28,223 nt of DNA from Cryoendolithus antarcticus. Its lineage: Eukaryota > Ascomycota > Dothideomycetes > Cladosporiales > Cladosporiaceae. Location: contig NAJO01000110.1 in the NCBI GenBank assembly GCA_002077065.1, forward strand, positions 1-28,223. Reading direction: 5' to 3'. The number at the start of each line of letters is the position of its first letter. Within the stretch, counting starts at the first letter, position 1. The notes under the pieces were generated by a model. It was given only the letters and a program-made list of their open reading frames with translations. It ran no database searches and had not been told where the DNA came from. This document shows positions 1 through 9,636 of the stretch, one piece after another. The translations under genes were made by a program, and so were the position numbers.

Positions 1-469
1 GCTGATAGAGCATCGCACTCATTGGAAGACTCTCCGCCTACGAGTCCATCATCATCTTGAGCAACATCGCTGCACGTCTCGTCGTAGCCCATTTGCTCGT
101 TGACTAGTCCGAGTGAGCAGAGGACCGTATGAATGTCCGGTGGCTCGTCCATATTGGGATCAGCGTTGGCTTGCTGCAAACGCTGGTACATTGAGTGGAT
201 TCCGGCTACTAGTTGCCATCGCTGGCGTTCTAGTAGATCAACGTATGAACTCGTGTAGACTCGATTGCGGTCGATTCTTTTGCGACTGTCATGGATAATC
301 TTGGTCAGTTGTGCATCGATTATGGGGCGAGATAGTGACAGACGGACCTGTAGGTACAGACACTATCGTCACCTTTGCATCTGTTACAAGGCAAGTGTCC
401 GTCACACTTTCCTTTCTTCAACCTACAGCGATCACAGGCTTTCCGCACTCGGGCATGATGAACACTCAT
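1..469 (-). CDS. Zn2Cys6 transcription regulator, left copy, 3' end outside window
   Basis: Exon 1 is complement(348..469), an intron occupies 286..347, and exon 2 runs from 285 off the window edge. Exon 1 encodes about 40 residues with six cysteines spaced C-x2-C-x6-C-x5-C-x2-C-x6-C (residues 12-38), the fungal binuclear zinc cluster that binds DNA. Removing the 62-nt GT...AG intron keeps the frame and joins the cluster to a basic linker and a helical stretch (around SYVDLLERQR) like the dimerisation region of this family. The ATG at 469 is the first one before the cluster. The C-terminal regulatory domain is not seen, so the target pathway is unknown. The visible coding sequence is identical to the right-arm copy. 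It faces outward. Confidence 0.85.
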
Positions 470-756
470 ACTAAGGAGTGACAGAGGAGGTGGCTTGTCG
501 AACAGTCTCTTGTGAGAATGAGTTGGTGCGAGTTACCAGTTCGTCGATTATGAGCGTAGTTGGCAGGATGTGTTTGGGCTGAGGATGCAGGATGGCATAC
601 TAGGTTGCTGATGTATTAGCTGATGACGATGCACGCTAGCCATATGCGGCCGAGGCGGCAGCAAATCCTATGAGCGTGATAGTATTTTGAACCCAATGTG
701 GATCCAAGTAATGGCGATCCTCGAGATCGGAAGATGGAAAAACAGAGCTTTGCCGT
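1..756. repeat. Left arm of near-identical terminal inverted repeat
   Basis: Read by eye, bases 1-756 match the reverse complement of 27468-28223 with a single difference (G at 610; the mirrored base 27614 gives T). The first base of the window pairs with the last, so the repeat probably continues outside. The arm contains the 5' half of a Zn2Cys6 gene on the minus strand plus about 290 bp of its upstream region. Identity falls abruptly after 756. It could be one arm of a large palindrome, a duplicated gene homogenised by gene conversion, or contig ends cut at a collapsed repeat. Confidence 0.95.
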
Positions 757-1430
757 GGAGCCGCGCCTGGCCTGCATTGATCGCCCATTGAATCGTTCTA
801 GTAGTAACCTTCAAACGGGGCAGGCGAACAGATAGGCGAGCGTGATTATTGAGTCGTTGTCCTAATCAGGACTAATCTCGACCTTAGCATGGTTTTTCCG
901 ATTGATTGAGGTAACGGAAATTGACAGGAGCCAACGTAGGCCAAGCGCCTAGCCAGCATAGTGAGGCGGCAGCTCTGTACCACGGGGATTTGTACTGCGG
1001 ACGCTTTGAATGACGTCCGCACGCAAGATGAACGTGCGTTATGCAGTCAAACTAGAGAGGTCGCATTGAGTGGTTCGAGTTGAAGCCCGACACTTGACCG
1101 GAGATCTATGGGTGCGAGTATTAGCCTTCATGTGAGCGCCTTCATCCCAACGCTGCTAACCACTAGCCTGATCGAGGTCTGGACGTCAAGGACCCAAAGA
1201 GGCTTGGAGGCTGACATTAGCTCTGCACCGGGAGAGTCCTGCACATTTGAGTGCATTGGATTGTAGCAAAGCCGATCACCGTAGATCAGGCCCTGGGGGC
1301 GAGGGGTAGAGCGCAACATGAGGTTTGTGAGACCATTCGTGTTTTGAGTGGGGAATCGACACCGGCGCAAATATCCACACATTACGCCAACGGGCAACGG
1401 ACTACGGGGTATATTCCGAAGCCCGCAGTT
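757..1430. repeat. Diverged inner extension of left inverted repeat
   Basis: After the sharp boundary at 756 this stretch still aligns, with frequent substitutions and small indels, to the reverse complement of about 26830-27467. Shared blocks include parts around 950-1060 and 1140-1420. The right copy keeps a 93-codon open frame with a predicted membrane segment. Here the same frame begins at 1029 but meets a TGA near 1066 and shows a phase change near 1100. The differences mix transitions and transversions, so repeat-induced point mutation alone does not explain them. Confidence 0.75.
1029..1290 (+). pseudogene. Decayed homologue of the right-arm small membrane-protein ORF
   Basis: The sequence from the ATG at 1029 parallels the right-arm minus-strand ORF starting at 27222: the first residues (MNVRYAV against MSVRYAV) and the following RSH motif align. 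An in-frame TGA falls right after RSH, and an indel shifts the frame before the hydrophobic segment. The later part (for example EVWTS, near 1170-1190) is still recognisable by nucleotide alignment. Whether the right copy is a genuine gene is uncertain, so this call is conditional on it. Confidence 0.35.
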
Positions 1431-1699
1431 GGACTCCGAAGTGTGAGTACCCGGGCCAGAGCTAGCCGGGCGTATGACGATTCCTTCGAGCTCGCTGTCA
1501 TGTACCAGTCCTAGTAGAGGCGGTTGCGCCGAATATTCCTCTTCAAAGGCGGGCTCTGCTGAGGGTCAGTGTACGGACGCAACTGACCTGCTTCGGGTAT
1601 CTACCTGAGTTCGAGTGTGAAGCGTGTGTCAGACATCCACTATATGCAATACTGTCGACTAGGGTGGCGGTTATGCGCGGCCTCTCCATCAGAAGATAG

Positions 1700-2107
1700 A
1701 CTACGTTCAGACCCTTCACAGATCGTGAGGCTGAGAGTGGGCGCAATGATGCGGAAGAGCACATCGTAGGAACGACGTCAACAGGCCTCGTCTCGTCTTC
1801 TGCTGGCGAAGAGCATCGGCTGCCACCGCAGCTCGGCATACTCCGGTGCGCGGGAGGAAGGCTAACAGATGAATATTCGCGATGTTCCATTCCGCGAGGT
1901 GACATGTGCGTTGAGTGCCAGAGTGGGGATAATGTGCTATCATCGGCGCGTTCATTGCCAGAACATAGTGCTGTTTTGTCGACGGATGAACTCGGGGACA
2001 GATATTGCGATTTTGTTGAGTTGCTGGGTTGTCGAAGTATGGCGTCGGCGAGATGCAGAAGCGGCGCGTTCCACGAGATTTCTATGCAGAGCATCAAAGA
2101 GCTTTAG
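1700..2107 (+). CDS. Unrecognised open frame, possibly a terminal exon
   Basis: A frame on the plus strand is open from a TAG at 1697 to the TAG ending at 2107, about 135 codons. The composition is plausible for a protein: acidic and serine-rich at first, then scattered cysteines, with no long basic or low-complexity run. An internal ATG lies at 1904 (start of MCVECQSG). No family was recognised. It could be a 3' exon of a lost gene or chance. A minus-strand frame of similar length overlaps it (1543..2097), which weakens the call. Confidence 0.25.
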   Translation, partial: TTFRPFTDREAESGRNDAEEHIVGTTSTGLVSSSAGEEHRLPPQLGILRCAGGRLTDEYSRCSIPRGDMCVECQSGDNVLSSARSLPEHSAVLSTDELGDRYCDFVELLGCRSMASARCRSGAFHEISMQSIKEL

Positions 2108-2108
2108 C

Positions 2109-2177
2109 AGTCGAAGAACTCGATCCGGGATGGCCCGCTTAGTAGTCGAAGAACTCGATCCGCGATGGCCCGCTCAA
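2109..2177. repeat. Direct tandem duplication, 35-bp unit, two copies
   Basis: Two adjacent units begin with agtcgaagaactcgatccg at 2109 and 2144. They differ at a G/C position inside the unit and near its end. The first unit starts just downstream of the stop codon of the open frame above. It looks like a simple local duplication. Confidence 0.85.
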
Positions 2178-2537
2178 CAGTCCATGGGAGGCGGTACACA
2201 GGACTGAAGGTGTATCACACCACCCCCGGCCGCGCCGGTGGCGGCATACTGTGCGTCCTGGGAAAGTTGTGGGGAATCTTGAGAAGGGCATGACTACCTG
2301 CATATAGTGGGGTGATTTCTGCACGCGGCCTTCCGCCATGTGAGCGTAGGGCGGGAGTGACGGCGGATGCAGCCACCTGTCGCAGAACATCCGGTACCAG
2401 CGTACGACACGAGCAACGCTCTTTACCGAAGATCTCAATGCGCCATTCAATACGATTTTAGAAGCACTCAAGCGACTTGCCAGACTGAACCAATTCCTGT
2501 CTGGCCGCAATCAAGGAACGGGGTTTCTTGAGTGACG

Positions 2538-3130
2538 ATGTCGCCGATCTTTGTCCGGCGGGCACCGATCTTGGAAGGCAACGCAGTCAACCAAACTCTA
2601 CACAATGGCGTTGCGCGTCCTGTAACACCATGCGAGTATGATGAAACAAGCACAGCTTGTCACCTGCCGCTTCTCTACGGTTGGATACTTCTGCCTCTCA
2701 CGTTCAGCATCCTCTTGATGGCTTGTGGGATCTTGTGAGCCACCCGTGTGCTGCGGATATTGCAATCCTGTACTAAGATGGCACATCAGCAGAGCCGCAT
2801 GTCCTATCAACGCGACTCCAGAACAACCCAAGCAATCTGAGATGAGGGTGATTGCCCTGTGCGATCTTCCCCCCCCCGACACCTTTACACATCTATGCAC
2901 TCGACTGCCTCCACATCTTCCACCAAGATTGTTCTCAGCAGATGTTGCTAGCCGGATTCTTCAGGTGCTGCTTGTGTCATGCACCGTTCCAGTTCCAGTG
3001 CAGGTCACTACCAGTAAGGAAGTACGGCACTATGAACTCGCCGATTTCGACGCGGGTGGCCCTTACCGTGCCTCCAGCGCGGGCTGGTGGCGGACGAGCG
3101 ATCTGCGAGGGTCCTCCAGCGTCGCTGTAA
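2538..3130 (+). pseudogene. RING-H2 protein gene, decayed copy 1
   Basis: This is a degraded relative of the RING-H2 gene at 16330-17072. Exon 1 (2538..2734) ends in a hydrophobic segment and the motif ACGIL, as in copy 2, followed by a GTGAGC donor. The acceptor region near 2789-2792 (a doubled CAG) is also shared. The RING core in frame at about 2885-3000 keeps C-L-H-x2-F-H-x2-C, the AGFF motif and the last C-x2-C pair, then a shared LPVRKYGT stretch. The first C-x2-C pair is not in frame with the rest: the frame of the linker (ending in a run of nine C at about 2869-2877) differs from that of the RING core. The segment that holds intron 2 in copy 2 is missing. Probably non-functional. Confidence 0.6.
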
Positions 3131-4616
3131 GCAGGACGGTATAGCTAATGGCATTAAAGGTACGTATACATTACATGAATAAACGAGTTTTACTCTACAT
3201 GCATGGCTAGCCTGATCAGAGTGTGATGAACATATATATATGTCCATAGGTCGATTCGAAAGCCCGTGATCAAAGCCAGAAATATGCTCGCTGGTCTGAG
3301 AGTTCGGCTGAAAATTACCATAAAAGAAGCAACATCCCAATGAATGCAAGTCCGACGCCGACTCTGCATACAATGGCTGAGGTGGATGACCAAGTGACCG
3401 AGGGCATTGGAGCATGATCTCCTCCTGCTGAACTACCTTTCTGCAATGACACATCAGACGCAAGATGATGGAACTGTCAACACGGCGTAGGTGGGAAGGG
3501 AAGGTGCGCCAGTGCGGCATGCTCGCGCAAGATTCCTCGGTACCACGGGATGGCTAGGGGAGAGTGTATCTCTGAGACTTGCCTTTCCCTTGCTACATCA
3601 TCGGTCTCGCGATTACGCCTGAAGTCAAATACAGTGCTTCGTTGTCTGCACTAAGACGGGGTCCTAGAGAATCGATAGGCGATGGCAGCAACGGAGGTAT
3701 ACGGCTGTATGGTCTTCAGCCATGAGAGCGCTGCGGTCGAGAGGGGGAAGAGTTGCTGACATCGTCAGCGGCTGACACGGCAGGCACACAATTAACGTCT
3801 TATTCACCACGTCCAGAAATCTGCTTCGCGCTGCCATAAGTCTGCTTCCTATTGCTTAAATTGTTCACTACGCGACTATGCAATTGTTATAGTCTCCATC
3901 TGTCTCAGTCACCATGATGCCACAATAGGAGTGAACTTAGGTGGGCTGCGTAGACCTTAGTGCGGCCGCAGTAAGCTCCGCATGCATAGTGGAAGCCTGC
4001 CACCCTTCTTTGTTATGGGGTAGGTTTCTCTACGTTGACACGTCCGTTACGCGACTGGAATGTCTTACATCACCAGATACCCTTGAACAATTCCATCCCG
4101 TCGTCCGCCAATCCCACTTGCTCTTCCTGCTCATAAGCCAAGCTTTCCTAGTCACGCGCAGTCTGACGGGAGATGTTCCGTTCTTATATCTTCGGCAGGT
4201 ACCGCACTACACGGGTGCAGTATTGACGCGCAGAGTCGAAACATGCCCGACCTGGGCAAACTGCTTCTTGTTCCGAGTCTCGCCCCTACTGAACACAATG
4301 CCACTGGGTTGATGCGGCCTTCAGCTCTCCATATTGGTATGCTTCCAATAGGTTAGCTCATGTTGCGAGGATTCTACTATATGCACCTGCTAGGTTCGCG
4401 CATTAGCGTTACGGACCTTAAGTCCGTCTACACAGCCACGGCGTCTCGCGATCTTAAGATTGCAAGTGCCGATGCATGAGCCCCTCGACTTATTGATAAA
4501 TACTGCGTGACCTTGTCATTAGAAGTAGAAGTACGGTTAAAAAGTTTCAGTCACCTGAAGTCTACTTCGTCGATACACCACGTGTCTCTGCACTTTGCAC
4601 AAGCAGGCTTCGGGCC
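3131..4616. other. Stretch without recognised gene
   Basis: I found no coding frame that I could tie to a family. The longest frames (complement 3008..3520 and 3941..4312) lack recognisable motifs and lie across a region with no intron-like structure. A short alternating AT run occurs near 3231-3240. Confidence 0.5.
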
Positions 4617-5286
4617 ATGAACGGACACCAAGTTCCTGAGCACTCTGGTACGAGTCAGGCTACAGAAAGAACCATTCCGAGACGGACTCTCATCGAGAGC
4701 GCATGCGACGCTTGTCGAAAACGGAAGTCGAGGGTGCGTGTAAAACTTGCGCTGTGTTCTCTCCCGTACTTCTAACTAACTCTATACGCAGTGCGACGGC
4801 GTACGGTACGCGACTTATCTTCAGCTCCTGCTACATCGATTGATGCTCATATTGCGCAGTCCGTCATGCATGCGGTGTCAAACTATGAAAACATCATGCC
4901 ATTATGAGGACGAAGCGGGCGAAAGTCGATGGTCTGCTCTGCGACGGAGGAACAACGATCTCGTGCGAGAGAGTGACAATAACAAATCTCTGATATCTCT
5001 GATCCAGTCGCGACCTGAGCCAGAGGCGCAGGAGATATTCCTCCAAATCCGGGCGAATACTCATAGCGGTAATATTGGCGGTCTAGTGCATGCTATTTAC
5101 GATGGTCGTTTCGAGTACGGGAACTTATCGCCAAGACAAACGCAGCTCAACGCGAGTGGACCTCTCATCAACTATAATGGCACACCGCAGATTAGCTTGC
5201 CACCGCTACGATCGGTAACGAACAGCCTTCCGGTTGGCACAGTTCACGCACCTGACTCGGTTGCATGCCAACGATCTCAAAGGTAG
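4617..5286 (+). CDS. Zn2Cys6 transcription regulator, N-terminal half
   Basis: Three exons are read: 4617..4733, a 14-nt microexon 4792..4805, and 4860 onward. Both introns (58 and 54 nt) are GT...AG and restore the zinc cluster exactly: Cys30, 33, 40, 47, 50 and 57, spacing C-x2-C-x6-C-x6-C-x2-C-x6-C, with the usual RKRKS basic patch and CDG. A helical segment (IQSRPEPEAQEIFLQIR) resembles the linker of NIT4-like regulators. If translation runs to the TAG at 5284 the product is 185 aa, far shorter than typical members (600-900 aa), with no fungal-specific regulatory domain. The alternative is a splice from a GTAGTG donor at 5283 to an acceptor ending at 5369, fusing it in frame to the CHAT domain downstream. 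Confidence 0.75.
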
Positions 5287-5369
5287 TGTGACGAGCCGTG
5301 GCGCGAGATCCACCGCCTGTGCTCCAGAGTCTAAGTCAAGGATACTTACTATGAAGGCAAGCATGACAG

Positions 5370-6060
5370 TCCACGAACAATGTATGGAAGCACGCTGCTG
5401 TCCGCACCCTGTGCTAAAGGTCGAATACATATCCTCGTGCTTGAAGCAGGCAATCTGACGGAAAATCGTTTTCTTGCGTTGAGGGGTGTTCCTGAAGAAG
5501 CAGAAACTATCCTTAGCATAGTCCCCTCCAATGTGAGCACTACTGTCCGCATGACACCCGATACGAAAGACGTCCTGAGCCGCCTGGAAGACTGTCACAT
5601 AGCGCATTTTGCATGTCATGGCATATCAAACACAAAACATCCATCCAGAAGCAGCCTCATGTTACAGCAAATCGCCCCAGACGGAACGCTCGAGCAAGAC
5701 CATTTATCAGTCTACCGTATCTCGCACCTGCGGCTGAAGCATGCAAAGATTGCCTACCTTTCGGCATGCTCGACAGTGGAGAACAATGGGGCAAGACTGC
5801 GAGATGAAGTAATTCACGTTGTGAGCGGCTTCCAAGTAGCGGGATTCCCTCATGTCATAGGGTCACTTTGGCCGGTTGGAGACGACGAATGTGTGCAGGT
5901 AGCAGGGCGATTTTATTCATCTCTATTTCGGCATGAAGGCAAGCCAGACATGGCAGGTGGACGGGTGGCATGCGCACTACAGGAAGCGGTGATGGCGGTG
6001 CGCGCTGACAACATCGACATGCCGTTAAACTGGGCGCAATTTGTTCATTTCGGTGCTTGA
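5370..6060 (+). CDS. CHAT-domain (caspase-like) protein, C-terminal part
   Basis: The first ATG in frame is at 5380, giving 226 aa; the frame is open from 5335. The sequence matches the C-terminal two thirds of a CHAT domain: a GVPEEAE helix, the catalytic histidine in HFACHG (His80 counted from 5380), the catalytic cysteine in YLSACST (Cys130), then GFQVAGFPHVIGSLWPV, a hallmark stretch of fungal TPR-CHAT proteins. CHAT domains are clan CD peptidases related to separase and caspases. The N-terminal part of the domain (the HAAG and SSYTPT region) and the usual TPR repeats are absent. It lies in the same frame as the Zn2Cys6 exon upstream, separated by two in-frame stops that an 87-nt intron (5283..5369) would remove. 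It could be an exon of a chimera, a truncated stand-alone protein, or a remnant. Confidence 0.8.
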
Positions 6061-6646
6061 CTTTACTGGTCTCGTCCATCTAGACTAGAAGTAGAGAAAG
6101 TTAGACCGTGATGCTAAAATATTTGCTATGAAAGTGGCGCATTGCACTCCCACAACAGTACGATGAAGTACAAGCGTGCGATTTGACGGCTTCACCATGC
6201 TTGTTCCAAATCCGCAACCTGGTGGAAGCAGGCGACGCCTTCATTCAGGGATGCACACATTGACCACACGTTAGCGAAGCGTAGCTTATAAGCATGTTTC
6301 ATTTAACGTGCGGCTCTAACAGGCTGTAGCGAGAGACCCATGTCACGTGGCGTGATGGAGGCTTCAAGAGTCGTGATCGCGCGCCATGATTGATACCGAC
6401 GCTAACGTCTATCCCTACGTGACGAGCCACCCTCCGATACGAGCCAGATTCACATTTCACACCTCACAGTTAATAGTAGATAACCACATTATTGCTAACG
6501 CCGGGATGGATTGTGGCGCAGGCTTGAGATTCTAGAAGCATCTATCTGCCACGTGACAAGGTTTCCTTGCTACTGCCTAGTAGAGCTGCATACTAACAGG
6601 ACTTGCTTGCAGACCACATCTCGCTGCCATCGTCACGTAAGCAACT
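6061..6646. other. Intergenic stretch
   Basis: No coding frame, repeat or RNA gene was recognised here. Confidence 0.5.
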
Positions 6647-6904
6647 ATGTCCGACCGAGCTAGTCAATTACTAGCACAGGGTCTTCCACTTAGCGGGCCG
6701 AAATCATTCCGTGCTCTAGCAGATCATGGCGATCTCCCTCGGACTACCCTGTGTCTCATCAAAAGCCACTCAATCGTCATATACACCCTCGGATCCCAGG
6801 GTCTACAGATGGACGCAACGTTCGATGTCACTACACCGATCTGCCTGTCCGGTGATACGCTCGTGAACAAGGCCACGTTGTTCAACTTGTGGTCTGCTGA
6901 ATGA
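6647..6904 (+). pseudogene. Possible transposase HTH remnant
   Basis: The 85-codon frame contains SFRALADHGDLPRTTL, which resembles the helix-turn-helix start of fungal pogo/Fot-type transposases (pattern RSYRALAD...VPxSTL, from memory). The rest of the frame does not continue into a recognisable CENP-B or DDE domain. No terminal repeats or TA target duplications were found around it. At best this is a short relic; it could be a chance match. Confidence 0.3.
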
Positions 6905-8625
6905 GGCCGTGCATATGATTCTGCTTGGAAAGTCTAGACGCCGCTGTCATTGTAATGCTTGGCTACCCGTTTCTCTCGGACCTGAACCTTCGAGTCTCTC
7001 GACCCGCCGATCGGTAGACATCACTGAACTCACAAATCTGGCAGGTCGATGCACTTCCATGCAAATCATCTGTGACAAGTGTGCCACATAGCTTGGAACA
7101 CACCTGCACTTGGGTTTCTAATCAGTTCGTCCTAACATGCGCCTTAGAAGGATCTCACAGCTTCTTCCCTGCACAGCAGTATCGCCGGTCGTACTAGCCA
7201 ACTCGCATGAACGATACGATCAGAAGCCCATCAGCCGTCCCACCTCCCAAGATAAGGAACCATGTGGAACGGGATCGACAAGCCTGACCCGGCAATTGAA
7301 GTGGCGGAAGCAGCTCTGAGGAACGGCTTGGTGATGGGAGAAGAACATTAGTCTCCTTTCGGGTCATGATGTCCACTGATACCACCCTCAGATCGATCGG
7401 ATGGAAGTGATTCTTCATGAGGTGTAAGATCTGACCTGGTGACCGGAACAAGTCTTGCACAACCCCATGGGTAACGCTGTGTAGCGACTTCTGTTCCGCA
7501 GAGCTTTCTCGGCCCCAGGACGTCCACCACAAGAATTGTGAATCTCTACTCGAAGGCAGAGGTTGCATGCCTGAGACCAACCGCACGAACGCTGTGCCAA
7601 CGAGCTTGCTTGGGCGCGAAACCAGGCCCTTGTCGAAGCCAGGCCATTGTCGAACCACCGAGCATGTGCTACAGCATCCAACCGAGATGTTGAACTCTGT
7701 ATGCTGGCAGCAATGGGTCTAGCTCTTTTCGAGACTAATCAACATAACGGCAAGTCCGCGGGGATCAGTGTTTGGGAGCAAGAGATCGCATCATCGCCAC
7801 GCTTGGATTTGCCTGATCGTCTAAACGGGTTCGGTTTGATGGGCGACATGACCTGACATGTGGAGGAACAGTCACAGGGTATAAAGCATGCATCATCTCA
7901 TCGAACATCAAGTACTCTCCATCGCTCACCACTTCTCCACCCCATAGTATATTCCAAGCAAGCCAGGAACGGACGACTGTCCACATCGTTACGTTTAGGA
8001 TGCAGTATCATCGCCATCTCATTTGCTCCCTTGGGCTCTTAGACTTCGCCGAAGCCCTGCCGCAAGGTAGGCTTCTAGGTATGACGTCCATTCTAGCACC
8101 GGTAGAGACGATCTTGTCTGTGGTGTCCCCGATACTATGCGGCGTGTCCTCCATTCTGGTCGGCGGCACTTGTCGCGTTGCGCCGTGCAGGCATCGGCGG
8201 CAGAGAGTAAGTCGTCGTCTGTACACCGCGTTGCTCGTTGACGTGCCGTTCGCACCGGCTCTGCTACCCATGCTGTAATCATGTATAAAACGGCGCACGG
8301 CCTAAGAATACATAGAGGCGCCGGGATTGCCCTTGATGTTTTGACGGACTGTAGCTGGGGAAGAGGTAAAGTGGCCTAAATCGTGGCACTGCAATCCCGT
8401 ACTCGTCAGCACTTCGGCTCGATCCGACCCAGCTCGCAGGTAGCATACAGGCAGCTCTAGCACACATCATCATGAAGATCTCGCCACGTGCAGAACTTTC
8501 GATCAGTGATGTCAATCGTCATATTGGTGGTCTGGTATGACAAGGGTCGAACGATGCTGCGGAACAATGCCATACAGCGGGGAGGCGGACCCACGTCCGC
8601 CGAATAAGCTTTGCAAGCGCTATGC
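6905..8625. other. Stretch without recognised gene, possible coding relics
   Basis: No intact gene was found. Short plus-strand stretches look protein-like but belong to no family I recognise: around 7262-7319 (IDKPDPAIEVAEAALRNG) and 7647-7856 (MLAAMGLALFETNQ). They are in different frames and may be relics of one lost gene. The opposite-strand frame 7194..7658 overlaps both and has no motif. Confidence 0.35.
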
Positions 8626-9636
8626 TTAGTGAGCAAGATGGAGCAACGTGCGTGGCGGCTTCATGTCTAAGCCTAATCTACATATGAGCCCGCTGATCAT
8701 GAGACCTGCGTGTTGCGGATATCCGCTCTTCGTGAACTCGTTAGTCTTCTCCCGATCGCCTCCATCAGCAGGACTGTCAGCATCCCAAGCTACACTATGA
8801 CAGCTGGACCCGCTGAAGTCGCCAACAAGCTTCACACCGAGCTTCCGGGAAGCCAGAAGCATGTCGCCAGTGTTGTGAGGGGTTCTTCGAACATGCGCGG
8901 CCTTCCAGCCATCACTCATCCACTCGCCTCTAAGCTCACGGCTCGCCTCAAACCCACAAGCGCACATTACAACGCTGCCTGCCTTCACCTTCGCTTCTCC
9001 CCCACCATCTACGACCTCCACATTCACACCAACTACTCGGCCCTTCTCATCCGTTGCCAACTCCCTCCACGCAACACCATGCACAATCACGCCGCCCAAC
9101 TCCTCCACCCTTTCCCTAAACCCCTTCACCAAACCCTTCCCACCATCAGGCACAGTCAAACACAGCCCACCCCAAAAACTCCACCTCCCGTCAACTTCAT
9201 AAGCCTGCCGTCGGAAACTCAATTGCCAATCAACCTTACCCACTTCCTTCAACCACTTGACCGTCTCCCAACTAGCCCCTACAACAGCCTCACCAAGCGC
9301 CCTATCGCTCCGCCCTCCAGTCACGCGGTCCAGATCCCCTAGAAAGTCGTCCTCAGTGTAAGCCGCGAGATCGATCTTACCCGCCAACTCTGGCGGAACA
9401 TTGGAGACTATCGGCAGTAAGCCAGAGAGACCAGGGTGCGCTGTGCGGTATGCAGCTGCTGTGAAGTAGCCGTTGCCTCCTGCCCATGCGGCGGGAGCTT
9501 TGTCTATGAGTAAGACGCAGGGTGGTGGGGATGTGGAGGTTAGCGCGCTGAGAGCGGTTATGGGGGCTGCTGTGCCGGAGCCGAGGATGAGGATGTCCCA
9601 GTGTTTGTCCAGCAGATCGTGGACGTTAGTGGCCAT
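8626..9636 (-). pseudogene. FAD-dependent dehydrogenase (tricarballylate dehydrogenase-like), C-terminally truncated
   Basis: The single frame encodes 336 aa. Near the N-terminus is the dinucleotide-binding motif DILILGSGTAA (GxGxxA at residues 19-24), followed by an acidic strand end (LLIDKAP) and the AGGNG motif typical of the FAD_binding_2/TcuA-like family, where FAD oxidises tricarboxylate-type substrates. A second FAD-contact region (VVMCACGFEAS) follows. The match fades after KSGYP, near residue 305. Family members then have a region beginning like LGLMIN...RF and run to about 450-500 aa, with a C-terminal FAD motif that is missing here. The last 30 residues look like read-through into unrelated DNA. 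The start at 9636 suits the family. The substrate is inferred only from resemblance. Confidence 0.65.

Noticed and set aside
757..1430. Repeat-induced point mutation as the cause of divergence between the inner arms
   Set aside because: The differences include transversions and indels and are not mainly C-to-T in CpA context; base composition is not AT-rich.
1543..2097. Minus-strand 184-codon frame
   Set aside because: No motif, high serine/arginine content, and it overlaps the more protein-like plus frame; not convincing as a gene.
6647..6904. Complete transposon
   Set aside because: Only a short helix-turn-helix-like resemblance; no DDE domain, terminal repeats or target duplication.
8710..9342. 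Plus-strand 210-codon frame
   Set aside because: It lies opposite the FAD dehydrogenase gene and has a biased, low-complexity composition typical of an antisense shadow.
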